From the NCBI GenBank assembly GCA_009789175.1, contig CP046866.1, positions 62,001 through 126,000 on the forward strand: a stretch of DNA of 64,000 bases, read 5' to 3'. This DNA is from Salinibaculum litoreum. GTDB lineage: Archaea; Halobacteriota; Halobacteria; Halobacteriales; Haloarculaceae. Made by a program: the position numbers and the translations under genes. A model generated the notes under the pieces. The model was not told where the DNA came from and did not search any database. It saw only the letters and a list, made by a program, of their open reading frames with translations. This document shows, in pieces, positions 43,169-53,559 of the stretch; within the stretch, counting starts at the first letter, position 1; every line of letters starts with the position of its first letter.

Positions 43169-43259
43169 ACCGATACTGGGACGTGCTGGCGTTTCAGCGT
43201 GTCGACTGGCCCCGTCGACACTCGCGGGGTTTATGCCAGCCCCGCCTCTCCCCTCGGGT

Positions 43260-44234
43260 ATGAGCGAGGCCGAACAGACGGGGACCGGCCGCGAGGAAAT
43301 ATGGCTGGAGAAGTACCGCCCGGAGACCTTCGACGACATCGTCGGACAGGAAACTATCGTCGACCGACTGCGCAGTTACGTCGAGCGCGACGACCTGCCG
43401 CATATGCTGTTTGCGGGGCCGGCCGGCATCGGGAAGACGACCGCAAGTGTCACAATTGCGAGAGAACTCTACGGCGAGGACTGGGAGGAACACTTCCTCG
43501 AACTCAACGCCTCCGACGAGCGTGGCATCGACGTGGTCCGGGACCGCATCAAATCCTTCGCCCGGACTTCTTTCGGCGGCGTCGACTACCGCATCATCTT
43601 CCTCGATGAGGCCGACGCACTCACCTCCGATGCACAGTCAGCGCTCCGCCGGACGATGGAGCAGTTCTCGAACAACGTCCGCTTTATCCTCTCGTGTAAC
43701 TACTCCTCACAGATTATCGACCCCATTCAATCGCGGTGTGCGGTCTTTCGCTTCTCGCCACTCGCTGACGAGGCCGTCGCCCGGCAGGTCCGGACGATTG
43801 CCAACACCGAGGGCATCACCGTGACCGACGACGGCGTCGATGCGCTGGTGTATGCCGCCGACGGCGACATGCGAAAGGCCATCAACGGCCTGCAGGCCGC
43901 GGCCGTGACCGGCGACACCGTCGACGAGGAGGCCGTCTTCGCCATCACCTCGACGGCGCGACCCGAGGAAATCAAGGCGATGGTCACCGACGCCCTGGAA
44001 GGTGATTTCACCGCCGCGCGCTCACAGCTTGACCATCTCATCACCGAGGAGGGTATCGCCGGGGGCGACGTCATCGACCAGCTTCACCGCTCGGTCTGGG
44101 AGTTCGACATCGACGACGAGGCCGCCGTGCAGTTGCTCGACCGCATCGGCGAGGCCGACTACCGCATCACCGAAGGCGCAAACGAGCGCATCCAGCTTGA
44201 GGCCCTGCTGGCGTCGCTGGCCCTGGACCGATAG
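43260..44234 (+). CDS. rfcS: replication factor C small subunit
   Basis: A 324-residue AAA+ clamp-loader subunit. Walker A is [13 protein letters not shown], Walker B is [11 protein letters not shown], sensor 1 is [12 protein letters not shown], and the SRC motif is [10 protein letters not shown]. It loads the PCNA sliding clamp with the large RFC subunit. The start at 43260 follows GGTTTATG (about 43228-43235), a leaderless spacing. No intein is present, unlike in some haloarchaeal rfcS genes. Confidence 0.95.
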   Translation: MSEAEQTGTGREEIWLEKYRPETFDDIVGQETIVDRLRSYVERDDLPHMLFAGPAGIGKTTASVTIARELYGEDWEEHFLELNASDERGIDVVRDRIKSFARTSFGGVDYRIIFLDEADALTSDAQSALRRTMEQFSNNVRFILSCNYSSQIIDPIQSRCAVFRFSPLADEAVARQVRTIANTEGITVTDDGVDALVYAADGDMRKAINGLQAAAVTGDTVDEEAVFAITSTARPEEIKAMVTDALEGDFTAARSQLDHLITEEGIAGGDVIDQLHRSVWEFDIDDEAAVQLLDRIGEADYRITEGANERIQLEALLASLALDR

Positions 44235-44326
44235 ACGGCGAACGCACAGATAGCGGCGGGGTGGAAGCAGCGCGGGCGACCCTTCGGAACTGTTTTACGG
44301 ACTGGTTGGCCACCTTAGTGCAACAG

Positions 44327-47107
44327 ATGAGCGACCTGGAGGAGGAATACCGACTCGACTACTTCGCCGAGAACGGGTTCCACCGGCTGGAGTGTCAGTC
44401 GTGTGGTGCCGCCTTCTGGACCCGCGACGAGTCACGCGAGACGTGTGGCGAGCCCCCCTGCGCCGAGTACGGCTTCATCGACGACCCCGGGTTCGAAGAG
44501 GAACACACACTCGAAGAGATGCGCGAGGCTTTTCTCTCCTTTTTCGAGGAGCGAGACCACGAGCGCATCGACCCCTATCCTATCGCGGCGAACCGCTGGC
44601 GTGACGACGTGTTGCTGACCCAGGCCTCGATTTACGACTTCCAACCCCTGGTCACGTCGGGTACGACACCGCCGCCCGCGAACCCGCTGACTATCTCCCA
44701 GCCCTGCATTCGGATGCAGGACATCGACAACGTCGGCAAGACCGGGCGACACACCATGGCCTTCGAGATGATGGCGCATCACGCGTTCAACGCCCGCGAG
44801 GAGGTCGACGACGAGTACGCCTACGAGGGCGAGGTCTACTGGAAAAGCGAGACCGTCCAGTACTGTGACGAACTGCTCGCCGAACTGGGGGCCGACCCCG
44901 AGGGAGTCACCTACATCGAGGACCCGTGGGTCGGCGGCGGCAACGCCGGCCCCGCCATCGAGGTCATCTACAAGGGGCTGGAACTGGCGACGCTTGTCTT
45001 CATGTCCCTCGAACAGGACCCCGAGGGCGACTACGAGATGAAAGACGGCAACACGTACTCGAAGATGGACACCTACGTCGTCGACACCGGCTACGGGCTG
45101 GAGCGGTGGACCTGGATGAGCCAGGGCACCCCGACCGTCTACGAGGCCGTCTACCCCGAGATGATAGACTTTCTCAAGGACAACGCCGGCATCGAGTACA
45201 CCGACGAGGAGGCCGCCATCGTCCACGACGCCGCCCGCATGTCGGGCAACCTGGACATCGACGATGTCGACGACGTGGAGGCCGCACGCGGCGACATCGC
45301 CGACGAACTCGGCGTCGACGTCGACGAACTCCGCGAGCTGGTCGAGCCGCTTGAGGACATCTACGCCATCGCCGACCACTGCCGGGCGCTCGCGTACATG
45401 TTCGGCGACGAAATCGTCCCCTCCAACGTCGGGACGGGCTATCTCGCCCGCTTCGTCCTCCGCAAGACCAAACGGCTCTGTGACAACGCCGGCGTGGACG
45501 CGCCACTGGACGAACTCGTGGACATGCAGGCCGACCGCCTGGGCTACGAGAACCGCGATACAATCCGCGACGTGGTCCGCACCGAGGTCGAGAAGTACCG
45601 CGAGACGCTCGAACGGGGCTCCCGACGGGTCGAGCAACTGGCCGAGGAGTACGCCGGTCGCGACGAGCCGATTCCGACCGACGACCTCGTGGAACTGTAC
45701 GACTCACACGGCATCCAGCCGGACATGGTCGAGGAAATCGCCGAGGACTACGGCGCAGCCGTCGACGTGCCCGACGACTTCCACGCACAGGTCGTCGAGC
45801 GCCACACCGAAAGCGCCGACGAGACCGACGAGGAGGAAGCCGACCTCGACCGCGAGCGACTGGCCGACCTCCCCGAGACCGAGCGGCTCTACTACGAGGA
45901 CCAGAACCGCCTGGAGTTCGAGGCGATGGTCCTGGAGGTCATCGAGCGCGAGGAGGGCTACGACGTGGTGCTCGACCAGACGATGTTCTACCCCGAAGGC
46001 GGTGGCCAGCCCGCCGACCACGGGACCCTGTCGGCCGAGGACGTGACCGCCAACGTAACTGACGTACAGCGCGTCGACGGCGTCGTCCTCCACCGGGCCG
46101 ACGAGGACCCCGGCACCGGGGAGTTCGTCCGCGGCCAGGTCGACGGCACCCGCCGTCGCCGCCTGATGCGCCATCACACCGCGACCCACATTGTCGGTCA
46201 CGCCGCCCGCCAGGTGCTTGGCGAGCACATCCGGCAGGCAGGTGCGCAGAAACACGTCGACAGCGCTCGCCTGGACGTGAAACACTACGAATCCATCACC
46301 CGCGAACAGGTCGAGAAAATCGAGCGCATCGCCAACGAGATGGTGATGGACAACGCTCCGGTTTCCCAGGAATGGATCGACCGCAACGAGGCCGAGGCCG
46401 AACACGGCTTCGACATCTATCAGGGTGGCATTCCGGGCGGTGAGCAGATTCGGCTCATCCACACCGACGAGGACACCCAGGCCTGCGGTGGCACCCACGT
46501 CTCACGGACCGGTGATGTCGGCGCTATCAAACTGCTTGGCACCGAGCGCATCCAGGACGGCGTCGTCCGCCTGACCTACGCGGCCGGCGACGCTGCCATC
46601 GAGGCCACCCAGCGCACCGAGCGCGCCCTCGATGAAGCCGCCGACGTACTCGACGTTGCACCCGAAGAGGTCCCCGAGACCGCGCGCCGCTTTTTCGACG
46701 AGTGGAAAGAGCGAGGCAAACAGATCGAGGACCTCAAAGAAGAACTCGCAGCGGTTCGCGCAAGCGGTGGCGGAGCCGGCGAGGAAGTCGACGTCGACGG
46801 CACCACCGCCGTCGTCCAGCGTCTGGACGCCGACATGGACGAACTCCGCGCGACCGCCAACGCTCTCGTCGAGGAGGAGAAAGTCGCGGTCATCGGCAGC
46901 GGTGCCGACGGCGCGAAGTTCGTCGTCGCCGTCCCCGACTCCGTGTCCATCAACGCCGGAGACGTTGTCGGCGAACTCGCGGGACGTGTCGGTGGTGGCG
47001 GCGGCGGCCCGCCGGACTTCGCACAGGGTGGCGGCCCCGATACCGACGCGCTGGCGGATGCGCTGGAAGACGCGCCGGATATCCTCCGGCAACTGCAGAA
47101 CGCGTGA
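44327..47107 (+). CDS. alaS: alanyl-tRNA synthetase
   Basis: A 926-residue class II synthetase of archaeal type. The N-terminal zinc-like segment [19 protein letters not shown] is characteristic of archaea. The aminoacylation core follows ([26 protein letters not shown]). The editing domain has [15 protein letters not shown] and [10 protein letters not shown], and the C-Ala domain ends [15 protein letters not shown]. All editing-site zinc ligands are intact. The start at 44327 follows a TGTTTTACGG element about 28 bases upstream. Confidence 0.96.
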   Translation: MSDLEEEYRLDYFAENGFHRLECQSCGAAFWTRDESRETCGEPPCAEYGFIDDPGFEEEHTLEEMREAFLSFFEERDHERIDPYPIAANRWRDDVLLTQASIYDFQPLVTSGTTPPPANPLTISQPCIRMQDIDNVGKTGRHTMAFEMMAHHAFNAREEVDDEYAYEGEVYWKSETVQYCDELLAELGADPEGVTYIEDPWVGGGNAGPAIEVIYKGLELATLVFMSLEQDPEGDYEMKDGNTYSKMDTYVVDTGYGLERWTWMSQGTPTVYEAVYPEMIDFLKDNAGIEYTDEEAAIVHDAARMSGNLDIDDVDDVEAARGDIADELGVDVDELRELVEPLEDIYAIADHCRALAYMFGDEIVPSNVGTGYLARFVLRKTKRLCDNAGVDAPLDELVDMQADRLGYENRDTIRDVVRTEVEKYRETLERGSRRVEQLAEEYAGRDEPIPTDDLVELYDSHGIQPDMVEEIAEDYGAAVDVPDDFHAQVVERHTESADETDEEEADLDRERLADLPETERLYYEDQNRLEFEAMVLEVIEREEGYDVVLDQTMFYPEGGGQPADHGTLSAEDVTANVTDVQRVDGVVLHRADEDPGTGEFVRGQVDGTRRRRLMRHHTATHIVGHAARQVLGEHIRQAGAQKHVDSARLDVKHYESITREQVEKIERIANEMVMDNAPVSQEWIDRNEAEAEHGFDIYQGGIPGGEQIRLIHTDEDTQACGGTHVSRTGDVGAIKLLGTERIQDGVVRLTYAAGDAAIEATQRTERALDEAADVLDVAPEEVPETARRFFDEWKERGKQIEDLKEELAAVRASGGGAGEEVDVDGTTAVVQRLDADMDELRATANALVEEEKVAVIGSGADGAKFVVAVPDSVSINAGDVVGELAGRVGGGGGGPPDFAQGGGPDTDALADALEDAPDILRQLQNA

Positions 47108-47140
47108 GGCTGGCGACCTGCTGGTCGCGTTGAGGCTCCC

Positions 47141-47902
47141 TTACTGCGTGGCTGTCGTCCCATACGCCGAGTCCAGATAGTCGAGGATGTCATCGACCAC
47201 CTCGGAGCGGAACGTCCAGAAGCCTTCGTACTCGTTCTCACCGACTTCGGTAGCGACGAGCGCGGCCTTCCGGGCATCGTGTCCGTCGCCGTCGTGGACG
47301 ACGAACCACGCCCGGGCGAGTTCGTCCTCGCCGGTGTGGACCGTCAGGCTACACTCCGGAGTGTCCCCCCAGTCCGGTTTCCCGTAGACGTGTACGTCCA
47401 CGTCGGTGTCGGTGAGTTTCCGATAGGCCCTGTCGGTCCCGCGCTCGTCGTGGATGCGTGAGAGGTATTGAAACCCCGAATGGAGGACGCCGCTACCGGT
47501 CGAAAGTGCGAGCGCCTCGACGTGGCGGGAGATGTGAATCAACAGGAACTTGCTTTTGTCCGAGACGGTGAAGGTAGTGTCATCGAGGCTGGCGACGACA
47601 TCGGAAGTCTCGACCTCCGACAGTGAGCGGGTGCCGGTGACGTACATATCGGAGTTGACCAGCAGGAGTCTGTCACGGATTTTATCGAGACCAGTCGTCG
47701 CGACGGCCACCCCGTTCTGGTCCTGCAACTGGACGAGGTTTGCCGGCCCGTCGGGTGCGGCGTCCGCTTCCCGCACATCGACGTGTTCGGAGTCGAACAT
47801 CTTCTCCAGGAGGTTCATGACGGGATCGTGCTCGTCGCGGTTGAGTACGGTCATCGTCTGCTCCGAAGAGTCGACAGCCTCGATGGTGTCCGCGATCGTC
47901 AT
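47141..47902 (-). CDS. DICT sensory-domain protein
   Basis: A 253-residue protein. Residues about 90-205 match the DICT sensory domain, recognised from KSKFLLIHISRHVEALALSTGSGVLHSGFQYLSRIHDERGT. DICT accompanies GGDEF and two-component systems and often light- or cyclic-nucleotide-linked signalling. Here it is alone with an N-terminal half of related architecture and a short C-terminal helical region. No kinase or cyclase domain is attached. The partner is unknown. Confidence 0.8.
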   Translation of the reverse strand: MTIADTIEAVDSSEQTMTVLNRDEHDPVMNLLEKMFDSEHVDVREADAAPDGPANLVQLQDQNGVAVATTGLDKIRDRLLLVNSDMYVTGTRSLSEVETSDVVASLDDTTFTVSDKSKFLLIHISRHVEALALSTGSGVLHSGFQYLSRIHDERGTDRAYRKLTDTDVDVHVYGKPDWGDTPECSLTVHTGEDELARAWFVVHDGDGHDARKAALVATEVGENEYEGFWTFRSEVVDDILDYLDSAYGTTATQ

Positions 47903-48017
47903 TGGCTAGCTATACCCGCTCACCGACAAAAGGGGCCCGCCGCAATTATCGGGGCGTGAAACGCAGGCAAAAACCGACAGCGCAATCCATTCGGGGCTGG
48001 CCGGGAAAGAACAGGGT

Positions 48018-48821
48018 ATGCCGACGGTCGACCGTGACGGAACGACGTTGTACTACGAGACGGCCGGCGAGCGTGCCACCGGGGAGGCCGGTGGCGACCC
48101 CGTCGCCTTCGTCTCCGACGCCGGCTTCGGCGCCTGGCTGTGGGGCTGGCAGTATCCCGCCGTGGCCGGACCCCGGAAAGCGCTGGTGTGGGACCTGCGC
48201 GGGACTGGCCAATCCGACTCGTCACCCGGCCCTTACGACCTGTCGACGCTCGCTGCGGACTTCGAGGCAGTCCTCGCGGAGGTGGGGCTGGACAGCGTAC
48301 ACGTCGTCGGGGCCGGACTTGGCGGAGCCATCGCACTCCGGTACGCTCGCGAGTACGGGCGCGCGCAATCGTTGACGCTGCTCTGTACGCCCGACAGTGG
48401 CGAGACAGTCGACAGCGAAGCGTTGCAGGCGCTCCATCCCGACGCCAGCGACGACGAATCCATACAGCAGTCGCTGTCAGGAGCGTTCTCGCCGGCCTTC
48501 CGTGAGGCCAACGCCGACCTGCTTGCTGATATCTGTGACTGGCGACGCGAGGAGGACGCCGGGTCCGACGCAGTCGAGGCACAGCTGGCGACACTGACAG
48601 GCTTTGACCCGGAACCGCTGTACGAGGTGGGGCTGCCGGCGCTGGTGCTCTATGGAGTCGACGACCCTGTCGTCCCCGCGAGTGCCAGCACGCGACTAGC
48701 CGAGGACCTGCCCCGTGGTGAGAGTCAGGCAGTCGAGGGGCGACACCTCTGTTTCGTCGAGCATTCGCGGGCGGTCACCGACCGACTGCTGGCACATATC
48801 GAGGCCCAGGAGTCGGCCTGA
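48018..48821 (+). CDS. alpha/beta-hydrolase fold protein without the serine nucleophile
   Basis: A 267-residue alpha/beta-hydrolase. The oxyanion and early strands are DAGFGAWLWGWQ and VWDLRGTGQSDSS. The nucleophile elbow, normally G-x-S-x-G-G, reads VGAGLGGAIALRYA, with Gly in place of Ser. The likely acid (YGVDDPVVP) and histidine (EGRHLCF) positions remain. It may be a non-hydrolytic member or use another mechanism. Its start is leaderless in style. It lies just upstream of the kinase-receptor gene on the same strand (39-base gap). Confidence 0.85.
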   Translation: MPTVDRDGTTLYYETAGERATGEAGGDPVAFVSDAGFGAWLWGWQYPAVAGPRKALVWDLRGTGQSDSSPGPYDLSTLAADFEAVLAEVGLDSVHVVGAGLGGAIALRYAREYGRAQSLTLLCTPDSGETVDSEALQALHPDASDDESIQQSLSGAFSPAFREANADLLADICDWRREEDAGSDAVEAQLATLTGFDPEPLYEVGLPALVLYGVDDPVVPASASTRLAEDLPRGESQAVEGRHLCFVEHSRAVTDRLLAHIEAQESA

Positions 48822-48859
48822 GAGACCTCCTCTTTTAGTGATAGAGGCCGTGCTGGCGG

Positions 48860-51265
48860 ATGATGGACCACGGTGGCGATGCCTTCGAGCGCGAAATCGA
48901 CCGCCTCTCCGAGTTGCGTCTCACCGGGCGGACGGAGACGTTTCTGACGTATGCGGGGACGTATGCGAGTGGCGACCGGCAGCGCGCCGTCGAACTCCGG
49001 GCGGTTCGAGCGAGCACGGTAGACGGAGACACGACAGACCAGTTCGTGTACAACGCACAGAACTGGCGGAAGGCGGCAACACACCCGAATATCGTCGAAC
49101 TACTCGACTGGGGGACCGACCCCAGACCGTGGGTACTCCTCGATAACAGTCACGTCGATGACTTCGAGACCGTCAGACACGGGCTCGACACAGCAACGGC
49201 GTGTGCGCTCATCGACGACGTTGCGGAGGCGCTACGAAACGCTGCTCTGTACAACGTTGCACATCTGGATCTTAGGCCATCGGTCATCCAGTTGACCGAC
49301 GACGACCCGCCAGAGGCACAGGTCGGGGACTGGGGAGTGGCCCGGGCCGTCGCCACACGCCAGGGGGAGTACGTGACCCCCTACACCGCCCCGGAGCAAC
49401 TGGACGACGATAGTACTGCCTCGGCAGCAGTAACCGATGTGTACGGACTCGGTGGCCTCGCGTACTTCGCGCTGACCGGACACCGACCCTACCCGGCAGA
49501 CCGGGAGGCTATTCTCACCGGCAATCTGACGGTTCCGAGCGTCCGGAACCCGGACCTTCCCGACGAGGCGGACACTGTCGTCGCGCAGGCGTTGAGCCAC
49601 GACCCGAGTGACCGACCACAGAGTGCGCTCAGGTTTGCAGAACAGTTTCGGCGGGTGACCGACGCACTGGACTCGTCGTCGGCCGCCACGGGCGGGGTGA
49701 CAGGGAGCCAGACAGACGCTGGCGGGAGCGAGCGCGGGGACGCGACGACACAGGCGGAAACCCCACAGAACGCGACCGGCGGGCCGGACGAACAGGCATC
49801 GGCAACCGGCGAACGCCACCAACAAGGTGAGGACACCAGCGGGTGGAGTCGCCGAGCGCTGTTGCTGGCGTTTGGGACCGGTGTGGCCAGCACAGCGGCG
49901 GGTGCGTACGCATTGACCGAACCCGACTTACAAACGACCATCGACGCGACGACCGATGGGGCGAGCAGTTCGGGCGATCGTGATGATGAGCCGTCTGAGC
50001 CGGATGCTGACACAGAAGTAACGACTGCTGAGGTGTCGGGCCCGGTCCGAATCGGAATGGTCCAACCACTCTCTGGTCCACAGCGCATCTACGGGAATAT
50101 GGCCGTACGAGGGTTTTACACGTACTTCGGCTACCGTGGGGCGGATATCCCGAGTGAAATCAGCCAGGGCAGACAGGAGTTCGAGGTGGGGAATACCACG
50201 TACGTACTCGATCTCCGTGACGGTGGGAGCGAGCAGGCTGAAACACAGGCTGTCGCCGAGGAACTAGCTGACGAGGTGACGGTACTGGTCGGTGGCATGC
50301 GCCCTGCCTCAGCACGCGCGATTGCAAATAACGTCGCTGAACCCCGGAACATCCCGTACATGGCCGGGCCGACAGATGCAGTCGATTTGACTGCCAGCAG
50401 CGACAACTGCTCGCAGACAGTCTTCCGGGCAAGCGAGACTGTCGCGATGGAATCCGTTGCTGGTGGGCAGTATCTCGCGAACGAGCGCGACGATATCGAT
50501 TCCGTACACATCTATCACGCCGACTACGCCTATGGAGAGGCCATCCGGGAGACCTATCAGCGCGTGCTGACAGACAACGGTGTCACAGTAGCAGACACAG
50601 GCACGTTGTCACTGGACGACAACGACTGGATCCAGCGGTTCGAGGAGGCCGAGAGGGACAACGCCGACGCCGTCGTCAGCGGACGCGGGCCCACAATACT
50701 CCCAGAGATAATCGTTGCCTACCTCACTCGCGACTACGACTTCCGTCTGATCAGTAGCTGGGGCCCTCGTCGCCTGGCCCAGATTCTTGGCACGGCAGTC
50801 AGGGAGGCATTCGGTGAGGATTTCACCGCGGCAGACATCCGGGAGTCCGGTCTCGGGCCGTTCCCGAGCCGATACCACTGGAACCAGTACGACAACCGAA
50901 TCGCCCGACAAGCCAATCAGGTGCACCGGGAGGCGTACGGGACGAACACCGACATCTTCACCTCGGGAATGTTTACCGCTGCCGCGGCTCTCGTTCAGGC
51001 CGTCGAACAGTCCGGTTCGGCCGACCGGAGCGACATCGTCACGGAACTCACCGGCATGCGGGTTCAGGATACCCTCAAAGGAAACGGGGCATACGAGTTC
51101 CAAGAGTACAACAATCAGGCCCGGTCGCCCATGACCGTCGCGTCGCTCGTGCCCGGCGGGGTGGACGGCTGGGATGCACCGATTCAACCCGGAGAGCCAC
51201 TGGCGACCTACAGCAGAGATGGGACGACACCGCCAGCGAGTCGCATCGACTGTAACCTGGGTTGA
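48860..51265 (+). CDS. kinase-like domain fused by a membrane anchor to an ABC-type ligand-binding domain
   Basis: An 801-residue receptor-like protein. Residues about 15-270 are a protein-kinase fold: HPNIVELLDWG, HLDLRPSVIQL in place of HRDLKPxN, DWG in place of DFG, intact PYTAPEQ, and DVYGLGGLAYFALTGHRPY. The beta-3 Lys is Arg and the catalytic-loop Asn is Val, so activity is doubtful. A linker of about 60 residues leads to SRRALLLAFGTGVASTAAGAYAL, a Tat-like signal anchor near 332. Residues about 395-795 are a type 1 periplasmic-binding fold (IGMVQPLSGPQRIYG, HIYHADYAYGEAI). No permease gene is adjacent. Confidence 0.85.
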   Translation: MMDHGGDAFEREIDRLSELRLTGRTETFLTYAGTYASGDRQRAVELRAVRASTVDGDTTDQFVYNAQNWRKAATHPNIVELLDWGTDPRPWVLLDNSHVDDFETVRHGLDTATACALIDDVAEALRNAALYNVAHLDLRPSVIQLTDDDPPEAQVGDWGVARAVATRQGEYVTPYTAPEQLDDDSTASAAVTDVYGLGGLAYFALTGHRPYPADREAILTGNLTVPSVRNPDLPDEADTVVAQALSHDPSDRPQSALRFAEQFRRVTDALDSSSAATGGVTGSQTDAGGSERGDATTQAETPQNATGGPDEQASATGERHQQGEDTSGWSRRALLLAFGTGVASTAAGAYALTEPDLQTTIDATTDGASSSGDRDDEPSEPDADTEVTTAEVSGPVRIGMVQPLSGPQRIYGNMAVRGFYTYFGYRGADIPSEISQGRQEFEVGNTTYVLDLRDGGSEQAETQAVAEELADEVTVLVGGMRPASARAIANNVAEPRNIPYMAGPTDAVDLTASSDNCSQTVFRASETVAMESVAGGQYLANERDDIDSVHIYHADYAYGEAIRETYQRVLTDNGVTVADTGTLSLDDNDWIQRFEEAERDNADAVVSGRGPTILPEIIVAYLTRDYDFRLISSWGPRRLAQILGTAVREAFGEDFTAADIRESGLGPFPSRYHWNQYDNRIARQANQVHREAYGTNTDIFTSGMFTAAAALVQAVEQSGSADRSDIVTELTGMRVQDTLKGNGAYEFQEYNNQARSPMTVASLVPGGVDGWDAPIQPGEPLATYSRDGTTPPASRIDCNLG

Positions 51266-51782
51266 ATCCCAACGGCGAGTGGGGGGAGAGAGAAGACCGT
51301 GCCTCTGACTGTACCGTGTTGAACGCTGTACTGACAGCGTCTGTCAGTCGGCTCATGGCCGACGGCGGGTGGCGGAACGGGAGATGCCGTTGCCGACACA
51401 GGCCATCGTGCAGGTCCCCTCAGGGAAGACCCGCTGTTGGAGAAACCGAGCCTGCAGTGGCCGACGGTCCGGATTGACGGTACCGACCGTCTGTATCGAC
51501 TGCCAGCACCAGCGTCACAGTTCATCCCTGCCTGCCGAATGTGATAAACCTGTTCGACAAAATTTCAAAATCAATAACAGTTTGTTACGCTGTGGTCCAG
51601 TGCGACAGCACCGACCTGGCAGTGCCCGGACGTGAAGTTGAAACGTTTTTGCATGGGGGTTTGTACCACTGCACGACAACCGAGGCAAGGTCGGGACGTG
51701 GCAGCCACCGGACACCGCGATTCGGTGACGTCGACCGCGGGGCACGCCCACCCGTCCCGCTTACAGGTACGGAGACACACCC
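51266..51782 (+). other. 517-base intergenic region with mutually exclusive hairpins
   Basis: No convincing gene. Starting 58 bases after the kinase-receptor stop, ACGCTGT (51323-51329) pairs with ACAGCGT (51334-51340), while CTGACAG (51331-51337) pairs with CTGTCAG (51341-51347). Both pairings are perfect and cannot form together. An AT-rich stretch (51541-51590) follows. An open frame from 51369 contains CIDCQHQ but has no coding character otherwise. AACGTTTTTG near 51641 is the nearest promoter-like element for the ligase gene. Confidence 0.5.
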
Positions 51783-53432
51783 ATGACAGTCCACAACCAC
51801 AGCGAGCGGCCGTACGGCTGGGTCGGAGCGGTGAGCGAGCGGCGCGCACAGCTCTCGCCCGACCGCATCGGCCTCGTGGATGCCGACAGCGGCGACGCAT
51901 ACACATACGAGGAACTGGACGAGCGCGCGAACCGAACCGCGCGGCTGCTGCGGAACTACGACGTGGGGAGCGGCGACCGCGTGGCTGTCGTATCGCGAAA
52001 CCGACCGGAACTTGTCGACCTCTACTTCGCGACGTCGAAAGTTGGCGCGGTGCTGGCCCCGATCTCACACCGGCTCGCACCCCGCGAAATCACGGCGTTG
52101 CTCGACGATATCGAGCCGTCGATGGTTGTCGTCGAAGCACCGTTCGGGACGGCCATAGAGACGGCACTCCACCGGGCCGACAGTGAGGTCGCTGTCCCGC
52201 CAGTCATCACCCTGCCGGCACACGATGGTGACCCCGAAGACGGCGCTTCCGAGGAGCGAGGCTGGGAGCGGTTCCCCGACAGTCTGCCCGATGACGGCAC
52301 CCCCGTCGAGACGGCCGACCTCGCGCTCTCGGACCCGCACCTCTTTTTACACACTGGCGGGTCGACGGGCCTGCCCAAGGAGGTTGTCCAGACCCACGGT
52401 GCCATCCTGTGGAACGCCTTTAACACCATCATCTCCTGGGGACTCCGCCCGGACGACGTGACGCCGATGGTCTTCCCGATGTTTCACACCGGCGGGTGGA
52501 ACGTCCTCACGATTCCCATCTTCCACATGGGCGGGACAGTCATCATCGCGCGGGATTTCGACCCCGGACAAGTGCTCTCTCTCATCGAGGACTACCGGTG
52601 TTCGGTACTCGTCGCGGTGCCTGCCATCCTCCGGTTCATGGTCGACGACGAGGAGTGGGAGAACACGGACCTCTCCTCGCTTCGCTTCGTCAAAAGCGGA
52701 GGCGGCCCCTGCCGGGAGACCATCATCGAGGCCTGGAGCAATCGCGGCATCGAGCTTTCCCAAGGGTATGGACTGACGGAGTGTGGGCCGAACAACTTCA
52801 CGATGCCCGAGGACTTCCAGCGGGGGAAGACAGCCTCCATCGGCATGCCCTCGCTGTATGTGGACGCCCGTATTGTCGACGACGATGGCAACGAACTCGG
52901 ACGAGGCGAAATCGGCGAACTCGAACTTGCCTCTCCGCATGCAGGTGACCGCTACTGGCACAACAAGGAAGCGAGCGAGGAGACGTTCGGACGCGACGCC
53001 ACGGGTGACACAGGCGGGGACGCTGACGGGGCGACCACGCCCGGCGGGTGGGTCTCGACGGGTGACCTCGCGCGCATCGACGACGACGGTTACTACCACA
53101 TCGAGGGCCGCAAGAAGAATCTCTTCGTCTCCGGCGGTGAGAACGTCTATCCGCCGGAAGTCGAGGCGGTCATCACCGACCATCCCAAAGTCGGGGAGGC
53201 CGTCGTCATCGCCGTTCCCGACGAGACGTGGGGCGAGGTCGGTAAGGCAGTCGTCGAGGGGGAGGACTCGCTCACACTGGCGGAACTCCAGGAGTTCATG
53301 GAGGGCCACATTGCATCGTTCAAAATCCCGGAACACCTCGCGGTTGTCGACCGCCTGCCGATGAGTGGCCCCTCGAAAATCGACCGACAGACCATCGAAG
53401 CAGAGTTCGGCGCGGCCCCTCCCGAAGAGTAG
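51783..53432 (+). CDS. long-chain/medium-chain acyl-CoA ligase (AMP-forming)
   Basis: A 549-residue class I adenylate-forming enzyme. The phosphate-binding motif reads LHTGGSTGLPKEVVQTH, the core is QGYGLTECGPNNF, the hinge is WVSTGDLARIDDDGYYHIEGRKKN, and the C-terminal catalytic Lys lies in PMSGPSKIDRQT. It activates a carboxylic acid as an acyl-adenylate and then a CoA thioester. The substrate chain length cannot be read. It stands alone, but an acyl-CoA dehydrogenase (56028) and two acetyl-CoA synthetases lie nearby. Confidence 0.9.
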   Translation: MTVHNHSERPYGWVGAVSERRAQLSPDRIGLVDADSGDAYTYEELDERANRTARLLRNYDVGSGDRVAVVSRNRPELVDLYFATSKVGAVLAPISHRLAPREITALLDDIEPSMVVVEAPFGTAIETALHRADSEVAVPPVITLPAHDGDPEDGASEERGWERFPDSLPDDGTPVETADLALSDPHLFLHTGGSTGLPKEVVQTHGAILWNAFNTIISWGLRPDDVTPMVFPMFHTGGWNVLTIPIFHMGGTVIIARDFDPGQVLSLIEDYRCSVLVAVPAILRFMVDDEEWENTDLSSLRFVKSGGGPCRETIIEAWSNRGIELSQGYGLTECGPNNFTMPEDFQRGKTASIGMPSLYVDARIVDDDGNELGRGEIGELELASPHAGDRYWHNKEASEETFGRDATGDTGGDADGATTPGGWVSTGDLARIDDDGYYHIEGRKKNLFVSGGENVYPPEVEAVITDHPKVGEAVVIAVPDETWGEVGKAVVEGEDSLTLAELQEFMEGHIASFKIPEHLAVVDRLPMSGPSKIDRQTIEAEFGAAPPEE

Positions 53433-53559
53433 TGAGCAAGCGAATTAGCGGCTGTAACGTCCGTCGGTTACGAGCAGTCACCAGCGCCCAGTACCGCCAC
53501 CCGCGGTCGTGACAGTGCCTATGACGACGCGGGCCGGTGGCGACTTGGCTGGCACCCTT

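Noticed and set aside
43001..43259. 95-residue N-terminal extension of rfcS
   Set aside because: It overlaps samp2 in antisense, and a good leaderless promoter precedes the ATG at 43260.
51369..51635. 88-residue plus-strand open frame with CIDCQHQ
   Set aside because: Composition is unlike other proteins here, cysteine spacing does not form a plausible zinc site, and no promoter or ribosome site precedes it.
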